DNA from: Trichomonas vaginalis G3
Taxonomy: Eukaryota; Parabasalia; Trichomonadida; Trichomonadidae
Reading direction: 5' to 3'
NCBI RefSeq assembly: GCF_026262505.1
Contig: NC_067206.1
Coordinates: 25,621,896 to 25,685,895 of the forward strand
Length of the DNA stretch: 64,000 nucleotides
In this document: piece after piece, positions 36,450 to 45,183 of the stretch
Numbering within the stretch: position 1 is the first letter of the stretch
Layout of the letters: each line of letters opens with the position of its first letter
The notes under the pieces: model-generated
Told to the model about the DNA's origin: nothing
What the model saw: the letters and a program-made list of their open reading frames with translations, nothing else
The model's database searches: none
Position numbers and translations under genes: made by a program

Positions 36450-38446
36450 ATGAATCATAAAGAAAACATCCTCGCTCTTGCAAAAAAATGCAAAGACTGT
36501 AAAAAAATCTACGAGACATTGGTAAAATGCTTCGGTATGGATGCTCCTAGCTATTCCACTGTAACGTATCATGTTAGGATGTATCACTTCATGAACAAAA
36601 AGGCGCCCATCATAAAAATTGACAAAAAATCGCCGGATCAAAGAAAAATCAAAGCAATTCTTCAAGCGCTAGATGAAGACCCAAGAGCATCACTCAGAAG
36701 GATAGAGGAGATGACAAAGATACCACGTACAACAGTCAGTTATTATCTGCACAATTATTTGAACTACAAACTTCTCGTAAACGAAAAAGGGGATTTGACG
36801 GAGTCAAATCCCCGCTCACAAAAAGTGGACTTTACATGTCAAATTTTATATGCATGTAATGTCCACTTTTATGAGTTTTAGGAAGGAATTGGAAGCCATG
36901 AGTTACTGACATTGCATCAGTATCTCATAGCCTCCAATTCCTTCAAAAAATGGGAGAAACTTTGTCCGAATAGTTTAACATTCGGACAAAGTTTCTCCCA
37001 TTTTAAGAAGGAATTGGAGGGTAAGAGATATACCATATGAATGTATATCTCTTACCCTCCAATTCCTTCTAGAAAGTGTCCAAACTTTGGGTTAATTGCA
37101 AACTATTAACCCAAAGTTTGGACACTTTCAAGTGGAGATGGAAGGCTTTGGGGTATATATTAATACAATATACCTCAAAGCCTTCCATCTCCACTACAAA
37201 TGGGAGAAACTTTGTCCGAATAGTTTAACATTCGGACAAAGTTTCTCCCATCTTTCAATGTAATTGCTACCTGTGAGGTACTGACTTGAAGTCAGTGCTT
37301 CACAGGTAGCAATATCCAAAATTTAAAAACATTTTATCAGTTTGTTAGAGAACTAGAGCCTCCTAGGTACTGAACCAGAATCAGTGCCTAGGGGACTCTA
37401 GTGATCTATATAAATCTGAGAAACTTTGAGGAAATTGTTCGACATTTCCTCAAAGTTTCTCAGCAATTTAGCGAGGAATGTTCGTTATCGTGTAGATATT
37501 TATAATATATACATGATAACAAACATTCCCCGCTAAAAGATGTAAAATCTTATAAGAAATAATTGCAAAAGAATAACAAATTGCAACAAATTTTATATGA
37601 AACTGAACCTTATGAGGTAGTGATTCAAGATCACCGCCTCATAAGATTCTGTTTCAATCTCAAGTATCTCAAAAGTAAGGCTCTATTTTTTGCCATGTAA
37701 AGTGTCACTTTTTCTGTCAAACCGTTTTTATCGTTTTCGTTTACAACAAACTAGCGTATACACGTTGGGGTCCGCACAACCTTAATTCAGTTCAAAAAAA
37801 ATCTAGAGTCCAATCTTCGAAAGAGCTCCTCTCTATATTGGGTGCGTATCAATCCAAGAAGTTTCGCTTTTTAGTAACAGGGGACGAGTCTTGGTTTCAA
37901 TATGCAACAGAAGCCAAAATCATGTGGATCCCGAAGGATGAAAATCCGCAAACATTCCCGAAGAAAAAAATTGACACACCAATGATGATGTTATCGGTTT
38001 TTTGGGGCGTGAATGGTATCATCGCAATTGATATTCTTCAAAAACCTAATACGATGAATGCTCAGTATCTAATTGACAATGTTCTTACTCAAATTATCAA
38101 TTCTGATGAGTTTGAGAAATCCAAACAACAAAAACAAAAGTTTGCAATTCATTTTGATAATTCAAGAGTTCACAAAAGTCATAAGGTAATGAATTACTTG
38201 GTGGAAAACAATGTCAAAGTTGTTCCAAACCCAATTTATTCACCTGATATTGCACCCTCTGACTTTTATTTATTCGGCACGCTAAAAAAGAGAGCTGAAG
38301 GACGCGAATTCGCGAGTCCAGATGATCTTGAAAATTTTGTAAGAGAGCAATTTGAGCAATTTTCTCATGATGATTTAAAGCGTGTCTTTCAAGCCTGGAT
38401 CGATCGCTGCGAACGCGTGATTGAATCCAATGGTGATTATATTTAA
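36450..38446 (+). pseudogene. Mariner transposase gene, split by the hairpin-array insertion
   Basis: The N-terminal part starts at ATG 36450 (MNHKENILALAKKCKDCKKI) and carries the two helix-turn-helix motifs that bind the inverted repeats (SYSTVTYHVRMYHF and IPRTTVSYYLHNYLNYKL). The catalytic part continues from 37748 with YTRWGPHNL, the mariner WxPHxL motif, then D1 in FLVTGDESWF, D2 in FAIHFDNSRVHKSH and D3 in SPDIAPSDFYLFG, which fits the D,D34D triad of mariners. The last residues are VIESNGDYI. The insertion falls between HTH and catalytic regions, so this copy cannot make full-length transposase as it stands. Apart from the insertion no stop was noticed. Confidence 0.9.
36773..37745. 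mobile_element. Hairpin-array element: 13 consecutive stem-loops with short inverted ends, inserted in the mariner
   Basis: Flanked by a 7-bp duplication ACAAACT (36766-36772 and 37746-37752). Ends carry an 11-bp inverted repeat GTAAACGAAAA (36777-36787; 37734-37744). In between are 13 stem-loops: 36789-36813, 36821-36870, 36882-36944, 36947-37004, 37006-37070, 37072-37129, 37131-37195, 37200-37251, 37263-37313, 37352-37402, 37416-37463, 37467-37537 and 37599-37655. Stems are 11-28 bp, loops mostly 3-15 bases. Five or more stems are perfect; mismatches in others are often G-T (G-U in RNA). The fourth and eighth share one sequence; the rest differ. There is no open frame. I recognise no named family. 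Confidence 0.85.
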
Positions 38447-38538
38447 ATAAACTTTATATATATGTAACTTGTTTATTTCTATTCGCAGTATTCAGGTTTG
38501 TGCTAAACACACCTTTGGACACCCTATAAATGACTATT

Positions 38539-38575
38539 ATACATTTTTTGCGATAAAATTATTTCCAAGTAGTAA
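38539..38575. repeat. 36-bp direct repeat flanking the mariner, right copy
   Basis: Second copy of 36204-36239 (core GCGATAAAATTATTTCCAAG). See the left copy. Confidence 0.75.
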
Positions 38576-40088
38576 GGAGAAAAACGTGTAAACCAGGCAA
38601 AAAGGCGTAAACCTTAAATCTTTAGGGCTAAAAGTAGGAAAGATATTGTCCCCATATGTATGCGATCTGGGAGGTATGATTAGTTCAAAAATTCGACATA
38701 GATTTAATAATGAGATACCCTCAATTTTTAACTTTTGCAACTCCAAAAACCAGGTGTTTTTCCAGAACTACCATCTAGGATGAGTCCTAGGAGCTATAAT
38801 TCTAGGGTTAGATGATACCCACTTAGTACTTTTATTTGTATATGTTTTAGTGGAATTTGGTGAGGGGTCATGAAATTCGTATCTAATTTGCTATCATCTA
38901 AGCTGGTAAAAGTTAGAGAAAGCTATTTACTGGTTGTATATTACAAATATACATTGTAATAGAAAATATAAGTGTTTGTGATTTAAATTCGCTCAATTAG
39001 CTCGAAAATTTGTTTTATATCCATGACAAACTAACACAATCCTATTTATGTGATTGCCAATCTGTTCCCAAAATATATCAGCATGAATATATATATATTG
39101 ATATTATTTGCAATTTCATCATTAAATAGTACTTTTTTTCTATTTTTAATTTAGAAATAGTATATTTATATGATAGCGACACAAGATTTTAATTAAAAAA
39201 TATATGTTATCGATCATCACACTCAAATTGAATTTCAAAAATTTTAGAATTTTTCAATTTCAATATTGAAAATATATTTCTTATATCATAGCGATTCATG
39301 TTATAATAATATGGAGAAAAATATTGTTTTGAATCTAAAATTTAAAATGAATGATTGGGCATTACATTAATCCAATTTATTGTTTATTTGTTAATCTAGT
39401 GGAAACAATTAATATTTTGGAGAAACAAAAATTTGAAATTTGAAATTTTGAAAAAATGCATGAATCGGTAATTAAACATTGATTTATTAATTTATTAGCC
39501 ATGCTTTTGATGTTGGTCTTATTCTTAAGCCGATTTAAAGAATTAATTTTTCCAAATCGTGTTTGACATTAACACATATAGATATATCAGGAAAAAAAGT
39601 ATCACTTATCAAGTTATTGGTTTTTATGTATCTCCTAACTTTGCCTCGTTCTGAATACAATTCTAGTTAATGAATTTTAAATAACTATATGAAGAATACA
39701 TCATTTTGGTTTTATTATTATTAAAATGATATATATTAGCTATGTATATGCTTGTAAGAATATTATTCCGTGAATTGGAAACAGAAAAAATAAATTTAGA
39801 CAGAAAATGCATATCTTTAAAAAATAATATGAAATTTAGCTTTGATATTATTATCCGATAAAATATGCATGATAATTACTCCGCAAATAAAATTTAGGAA
39901 GCAAGTTGTGACGGTTTGGGCGGTTTTCAATGGCCCACAAGGAAGGAAGTATCGTTTTATCAGGCAACAAGAGGTCTTGAAATGAGTAAAGGACTGATCA
40001 CCCTTGAAAGGTTCAAACTTGCTTGCGCGCCGCAGTCTTAAAAATGATATGTTTCACTTCTGGTCGAAAATTTCAACCTCTATGACAG
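38576..40088. other. Intergenic, AT-rich, no gene seen
   Basis: About 1.5 kb with only short open frames, including a 69-codon frame on the minus strand at 38537-38746 without family features. From about 39900 the base composition rises towards G/C as the hairpin satellite is approached. No RNA gene was recognised. Confidence 0.55.
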
Positions 40089-40156
40089 TTGTTGGATGAA
40101 CAATTGTGTAGCGGGATGAAATCTGAGTGCGGCCTGGGGCTGCAGCATCAATTTTC

Positions 40157-40288
40157 CCGGCATCTTTACCGCAATCATCTCTTAGATTGCACACAAAGTT
40201 GCGAACGAGCAGTTTTCTATGCGGTAAAGATGCCGGAAAGAGAGAGTCGATGTGAGGTTCTTTTCGAGGGCTCCTCGAATGAGACACT
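40157..40288. repeat. Hairpin-rich leader of the 122-bp satellite
   Basis: A long stem joins CCGGCATCTTTACCGCA (40157-40173) with its complement at 40220-40236. Smaller stems sit inside (GCAATC/GATTGC) and beyond (TTCGAGG/CCTCGAA near 40262-40278). The style, successive unrelated stem-loops, is the same as in the mariner insertion. Confidence 0.75.
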
Positions 40289-41433
40289 GTTCCGCATTCA
40301 TAACTTGAATGCGGAAGTTTGACCGACAAGAGTGCATTGTGCACTCTTGTCGGTCGCAGTGTCTCATTCTGGGAGACATTGCCTCTGCATGTCTCCCAGA
40401 ATGGAACAATGTTCCGCATTGATAACTTGAACGCGGAAGTTTGACCGACAAGAGTGTATTGTGCACTCTTGTCGGTCGCAGTGTCTCATTCTGGGAGACA
40501 TTGCCTCTGCATGTCTCCCAGAATGGAACAATGTTCCGCATTGATAACTTGAACGCGGAAGTTTGACCGACAAGAGTGTATTGTGCACTCTTGTCGGTCG
40601 CAGTGTCTCATTCTGGGAGACATTGCCTCTGCATGTCTCCCAGAATGGAACAATGTTCCGCATTGATAACTTGAACGCGGAAGTTTGACCGACAAGAGTG
40701 TATTGTGCACTCTTGTCGGTCGCAGTGTCTCATTCTGGGAGACATTGCCTCTGCATGTCTCCCAGAATGGAACAATGTTCCGCATTGATAACTTGAACGC
40801 GGAAGTTTGACCGACAAGAGTGTATTGTGCACTCTTGTCGGTCGCAGTGTCTCATTCTGGGAGACATTGCCTCTGCATGTCTCCCAGAATGGAACAATGT
40901 TCCGCAATCAGAATGTGATTCCAAAACTTTGACCGACAAGAGTGTATTGTGCACTCTTGTCGGTCGCAGTGTCTCATTCTGGGAGACATTGCCTCTGCAT
41001 GTCTCCCAGAATGGAACAATGTTCCGCAATCAGAATGTGATTCCAAAACTTTGACCGACAAGAGTGTATTGTGCACTCTTGTCGGTCGCAGTGTCTCATT
41101 CTGGGAGACATTGCCTCTGCATGTCTCCCAGAATGGAACAATGTTCCGCATTGATAACTTGAACGCGGAAGTTTGACCGACAAGAGTGTATTGTGCACTC
41201 TTGTCGGTCGCAGTGTCTCATTCTGGGAGACATTGCCTCTGCATATCTCCCAGAATGGAACAATGTTCCGCAATCAGAATGTGATTCCAAAACTTTGACC
41301 GACAAGAGTGTATTGTGCACTCTTGTCGGTCGCAGTGTCTCATTCTGGGAGACATTGCCTCTGCATGTCTCCCAGAATGGAACAATGTTCCGCATTGATA
41401 ACTTGAACGCGGAAGTTTACCGACAAGAGTGCA
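40289..41433. repeat. 122-bp satellite, about 9.4 copies, each with three hairpins
   Basis: Unit starts fall at 40289, 40411, 40533 and so on every 122 bases to 41387. Each unit has stem A TTCTGGGAGACAT/ATGTCTCCCAGAA, stem B CCGCATT/AACGCGG and stem C GACCGACAAGAGTG/CACTCTTGTCGGTC. Stem B exists in two versions: most units have TTGATAACTTGAACGCGG, while three have AATCAGAATGTGATT, another palindrome. The units are otherwise nearly identical. 122 is not a multiple of 3; the open frames seen on both strands are by-products. The first unit differs most (GAATGCGG), as expected at an array edge. Confidence 0.93.
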
Positions 41434-42780
41434 TTATCCAATCATTTTTGTCATATACCTCAACCCACAAAGACAAAACCTTACATAAAATAGGTAAACT
41501 TTGCTTTTCACTTAATAGTGTTTATTTTTAATTTTTTGTTCTTTATATAACTTTTTCTTCTACTAAACTATTTTACAGACTCTACTGAGCTATCCTCACA
41601 TATATACCTGTGACAATAACACATATATACTCCCTTCATATTCTGATCTCATGACATATTACAGCACAAACTATAATTATACAACATACCTCATAAAGTC
41701 TGATTTTACCCCTATCTAAGCGTTCAAAACCTATTTTCCCCGCGTAATCTGATTCGGTTGAAAGTTACAAGCTCTCAATTTTCGTCCCTTTTGTACGTTT
41801 ATTATAATTGTAGCATATTGTCATCAAGCACGCGACTAACCAGCAAAGACGTGTCCTCTAATTCCGTCCCTAGTTCAAAAATCTGGAACTATTTAAGCAA
41901 AAACATTCGATTTCAAAATCAAGCATTCTTTATTCAACGAGTAAAACATTAAAGTATGATTTGTCATACACGGAATAATGACAAGCTCTTAGAGTATGTT
42001 TAGTACAGAGTTACTGCCAACATGAGTTCTTGAATTTGGTAAGTTAGAACAAAAGAAGCCATATGTCGCATCTAAGGACTTGTACTTATCAGAGTATTAC
42101 TAAATGTTTAAGAATGTTAGTTATTCGTCCCAAACTCGTACGTTTCCACGCGAATCTTGATAATAAATATACTATTTTGGACTTTTTGCAATAAATCTCT
42201 TTTTACCACATTAGCATATCTGTGTGTATGCTACTTAACCTCTTTAGAGACCATTAAGATAATGTTTTTGATACTTTTTCAAGACTATGCCATAAAGTAA
42301 ACGAATAATTTACAAAATGATATTAAAAAATTTAATTTTATTATGCTTTTATAAATATTGAGACTTTTTAGGACTATTTTAAAAATGTAAATAGATCAAT
42401 CATTTTAATATTAGATAAGATAATCTAAAGACGTCAGATGTTTCAATAACTTCAGATCAATGACTAATATGAAATTTAAGATTTGTGTTAATTTAAGAAT
42501 TAACAATGGAATCTGGTTTAGAAAGATGGAAAGCATAGAGAATCTAAAGGATAAGAGAGATTAAATACAAAATGCTGCATAAAAAGGCAGATCAGTGAGA
42601 AGAAATCATGAGGTTAAAAAGGAACATTCAAATTAGAATATAACATTGCATATTACAATATTAATATTAAAGATAATACTGCACATCATTGTGCAATTAC
42701 ACTATTTTAAATATTTTCATAAATAATGACTTACAAGTTAAAAAAATGTAGAATTAACTGCATGATCCAATATTGGACCG
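41434..42780. other. Intergenic, AT-rich, no gene seen
   Basis: About 1.3 kb between the 122-bp satellite and the 24-bp minisatellite. Short open frames, such as 41758-41952 on the plus strand, show no family features. No RNA gene was recognised. Confidence 0.55.
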
Positions 42781-42839
42781 AATGTATGTTTGAATCTATA
42801 ACTGAATTCATTAATGACAAAAAAGTGACTCTATAACTG

Positions 42840-43613
42840 AGTATCTGGCTGACAATATGCCTGAAAGTTTGAATGTGTCTAGGAATATAACTGACAGTTT
42901 GAGTGACATTTTGAATGAGGGTTTGGTTGTCAGTATAACTCAAGGTTTGAGAGAGAATATGACTCACAGTTTGACTGACAATATGACTTAGAGTTTGAGT
43001 GACAGTATGAACAACAGTTTGGGTGATAGTATGAACTACAGTATGACTGAGAATATGACTGACGGTTTGACAGACACTTTGACTTACGGTTTTAGTTAGA
43101 ATAAGACTGACAGTTTGAGTGACAATATAACTGACGGTTTGACTGACAATATGACTGTTGATTTGAGTGAGTGTATGATTGAGAGTTTGGGTGACAATAT
43201 GACTCATAGTTTAAGAGAGTGTATGACTGATGGTTTTAGTGAGAATAAGACTGACAATTTGACTGACAATATGACTGACGGTTTGACAGACACTATGAAT
43301 TAGCTTTTTATTGAGAGTAAAACTGACAGTTTGACTGACAATATGACTGACGGTTTGACCGACAATATGACTGACGGTTTGACCGACAATATAACTGACG
43401 GTTTGACAGCCTCTATGACTTACGGTTTTATTTAGAATATGACTGAGAGTTTGGGTGACAATATGACTCATAGTTTAAGAGAGTGTATGACTGATGGTTT
43501 TAGTGAGAATAAGACTGATAGTTTGAGTGACAATATGACTGACGGTTTGAGTGACAATATGACTGACGATTTTAGTGAGAATAAGACTGATAGTTTGGGT
43601 GACAATATGAGTT
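42840..43613. repeat. Degenerate 24-bp minisatellite
   Basis: About 32 units of a 24-base pattern such as GACGGTTTGACTGACAATAT plus GACT, with many substitutions. On the minus strand it reads as SHIVTQTV repeats with scattered stops, so a coding origin is possible but not supported. It stops exactly at the proposed left end of Polinton 2. Confidence 0.82.
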
Positions 43614-43772
43614 AGTATACAAGTCATGGGTACGGCGGCACTGCGTTCCACCTTACCCAATACTTGTGAATTTGACACTTTACAAAGCCGCCAACCACTT
43701 CACTAACGAACTCACTAATGTAAAAAATAAACGTTCTCACTATCGTTCTCACTAACGACTTCACTAATGTTC
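43614..43772. repeat. Probable left terminal region of Polinton 2
   Basis: It begins AGTATACAAGTCATGGGT. An AACGTT box and short repeats of the type CACTAACGA/CACTAATG follow. The block from about 43682 to 43735 (core GCCGCCAACCACT) is repeated at about 44252-44311. The inverted-repeat status cannot be tested without the right end. Confidence 0.5.
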
Positions 43773-44057
43773 TCATAAATTTTCCTCAATATCTTCATCA
43801 TCAGTGTTAACCCTATTGTAGTCATACTTGAAGCCATAAACTTTCTCTAACTTCTTAACGTACAATTTACATAACTTACCTTCGTCATCGTATGGTTTAA
43901 TGATATAACTATTTCTATCTTTATACACAGTCAATGAAAAGTCAACTGGTCTCGGATGTATTTGAAAGAACATGTTATGCTCAGGAAGGAAGAATAAATG
44001 TTTAAATGTATGTTTGTTATACTGTGGAATTCGAATGAGTTGCTTTTGTTCTGTCAT
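43773..44057 (-). CDS. Polinton 2 hypothetical protein, 94 aa
   Basis: Whole frame starting MTEQKQLIRIPQYNKHTFKH, with mixed strands and an acidic tail (NTDDEDIEENL). First gene from the left end. AT-rich TTTATTTTTA boxes precede it. The family is not recognised and there is no match in element 1. Confidence 0.6.
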   Translation of the reverse strand: MTEQKQLIRIPQYNKHTFKHLFFLPEHNMFFQIHPRPVDFSLTVYKDRNSYIIKPYDDEGKLCKLYVKKLEKVYGFKYDYNRVNTDDEDIEENL

Positions 44058-44133
44058 TTACATAAAAATAAAATAAAAAATAAACTTAAAAATAAATGAT
44101 ATTACTACCTTCACGCGTATGAAAACATAGCAC

Positions 44134-44400
44134 AAAAATAAATTTAGGTGAAGTGGTGAAATCTCACCTCTTTTTTCACCTGGTTTTTCACCCACTTGAA
44201 TTCATTGCTTTATAACACAAACGACAACACTAACTTAACCTTAAATATTTACAAAACCGCCAACCACTAACGACTTCACTAACGAACTCACTAATGAAAA
44301 ATAAACGTTGTCAGAGGTGAAAAAATAAATTTAGGTGAAGTGGTGAAATCTCACCTCTTTTTTCACCTCATTTCTACCCTGTTGAATTCATTGCTTTATA
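44134..44400. repeat. Two GGTGA-rich regulatory-looking repeats
   Basis: Two copies (about 44134-44215 and 44321-44400) of an 80-base block with TTAGGTGAAGTGGTGAAATC, TCACCTCTTTTTTCACCT and a GAATTCATTGCTTTATAA end. Complementary AGGTGA and TCACCT boxes allow fold-back. Related blocks lie at 55177-55465 and 56494-56612. Confidence 0.7.
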
Positions 44401-44632
44401 ACTCTCTTCCTTTCTCCAACTCTTCTAACTTCTTCTTAAGTTCAGCAATGTTGTCCTCATGAAGTTTAATCTTCCTTAATATACCTTCTCTATCTAATGG
44501 TTGCTTTATCTTTCTAAACTGAACTCTACCATCCTTCATAGTATGAATGTAAAAACCTTCTGGAATAGTTCCTGATTTAATGTATTCTACCAAAAACTTT
44601 TGTTTCATTGCTTCAGTGACTTTATTTGTCAT
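44396..44632 (-). CDS. Polinton 2 RK-motif protein, 78 aa
   Basis: Starts at the ATG at 44630-44632 (MTNKVTEAMKQKFLVEYIKS); a longer frame would need TTG. The core [20 protein letters not shown] is almost the same as in the 78-residue protein of element 1 (26933), and both end in a coiled coil. An AACGTTATTTTTAT box lies upstream. The family is new to me. Confidence 0.68.
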   Translation of the reverse strand: MTNKVTEAMKQKFLVEYIKSGTIPEGFYIHTMKDGRVQFRKIKQPLDREGILRKIKLHEDNIAELKKKLEELEKGREL

Positions 44633-44682
44633 TTCAATCAAATAAAAATTTTAATATTAAATAAAAATAACGTTATTTTTTT

Positions 44683-45153
44683 TCAGTAAGGAAACGCAGG
44701 AGTTTTACGATTTATTTGAGGAGTAGGTTCTGGTTTAAATGTTGGAGTCGGTTTAGGAGTTGACTTTTGAACAGGAGTTTGTACTTCCATAGGTTCAGGA
44801 GTCATTGAAGGTTTTGCTTGTGAAGGCGTTGGTTTTGACGTTGGTTTTGGCGAATGTGTTGGAGTTTGTTTAACTTCAGCTACTTCAGTATTATTTACAA
44901 CATTTGCTTTATTTCTTTTCAACATCATAACTGCTCCTGCTGTAGCTAGCAAACCTAGTGGGAGACCATATATTATATAGGGACTTGACCAAATGCTATT
45001 TTTGACAGGAGCTGGTGGAACACCTAACCTTGGTGAGACTGCTCTTTGCCATTGTGCAGCTCGTAAGAAATATTCAATAGGTGCTCCATAATCGTTTGGT
45101 AAAGTTTGTTTCATAGATGGTGAAGGTTCACGAGAGCTTGATGAAGAACTCAT
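44683..45153 (-). CDS. Polinton 2 single-span membrane protein with Pro/Thr-rich tail, 156 aa
   Basis: A Ser-rich N-terminus, a membrane segment at about residues 58-78 (YIIYGLPLGLLATAGAVMML) followed by KRNK, then a long Pro/Thr/Lys tail ending NRKTPAFPY. Topology by the positive-inside rule puts the tail in the cytoplasm. It lies directly upstream of nothing but shares the strand with the capsid gene, 30 bases away, with CGTTTATTTTTA before its start. A structural or membrane-associated virion role is possible. Confidence 0.62.
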   Translation of the reverse strand: MSSSSSSREPSPSMKQTLPNDYGAPIEYFLRAAQWQRAVSPRLGVPPAPVKNSIWSSPYIIYGLPLGLLATAGAVMMLKRNKANVVNNTEVAEVKQTPTHSPKPTSKPTPSQAKPSMTPEPMEVQTPVQKSTPKPTPTFKPEPTPQINRKTPAFPY

Positions 45154-45183
45154 TTATAAGCTTTAAAAATAAACGTTCATCCT

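Larger units (their letters stand above)
36241..38528 (+). mobile_element. Mariner (Tc1/mariner) transposon, interrupted by a hairpin-array element
   Basis: The inverted ends 36241-36270 and 38499-38528 match with two differences (28 bp plus the TA; core GTCCAAAGGTG and GTTTAGCACA). TA duplications flank both ends. Without the 973-bp insertion and its 7-bp duplication the element is about 1.3 kb, the normal mariner size. It lies between the ankyrin-type gene and gene-free DNA. The TIR similarity suggests a fairly young copy. Mariners are common in T. vaginalis. Confidence 0.93.

Noticed and set aside
36773-37745. Reading the hairpin array as an intron of the transposase gene
   Set aside because: A 7-bp target duplication and inverted ends explain it as an insertion, and mariner genes do not have introns here; trichomonad introns also need conserved splice motifs that I did not see.
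40827-41531. Open frames of 75-112 codons in the 122-bp satellite, and the look of a CRISPR array
   Set aside because: The frames repeat with the 122-base unit and shift with it. The units are repeated throughout with no unique spacers, so it is a satellite, not CRISPR.
41758-41952. 64-codon frame in the gap before the minisatellite
   Set aside because: Ser-rich, no initiator, no family features.
42731-43678. SHIVTQTV-type repeat protein on the minus strand of the 24-bp minisatellite
   Set aside because: Stops interrupt it repeatedly, there is no start context, and one frame runs across the proposed Polinton end.
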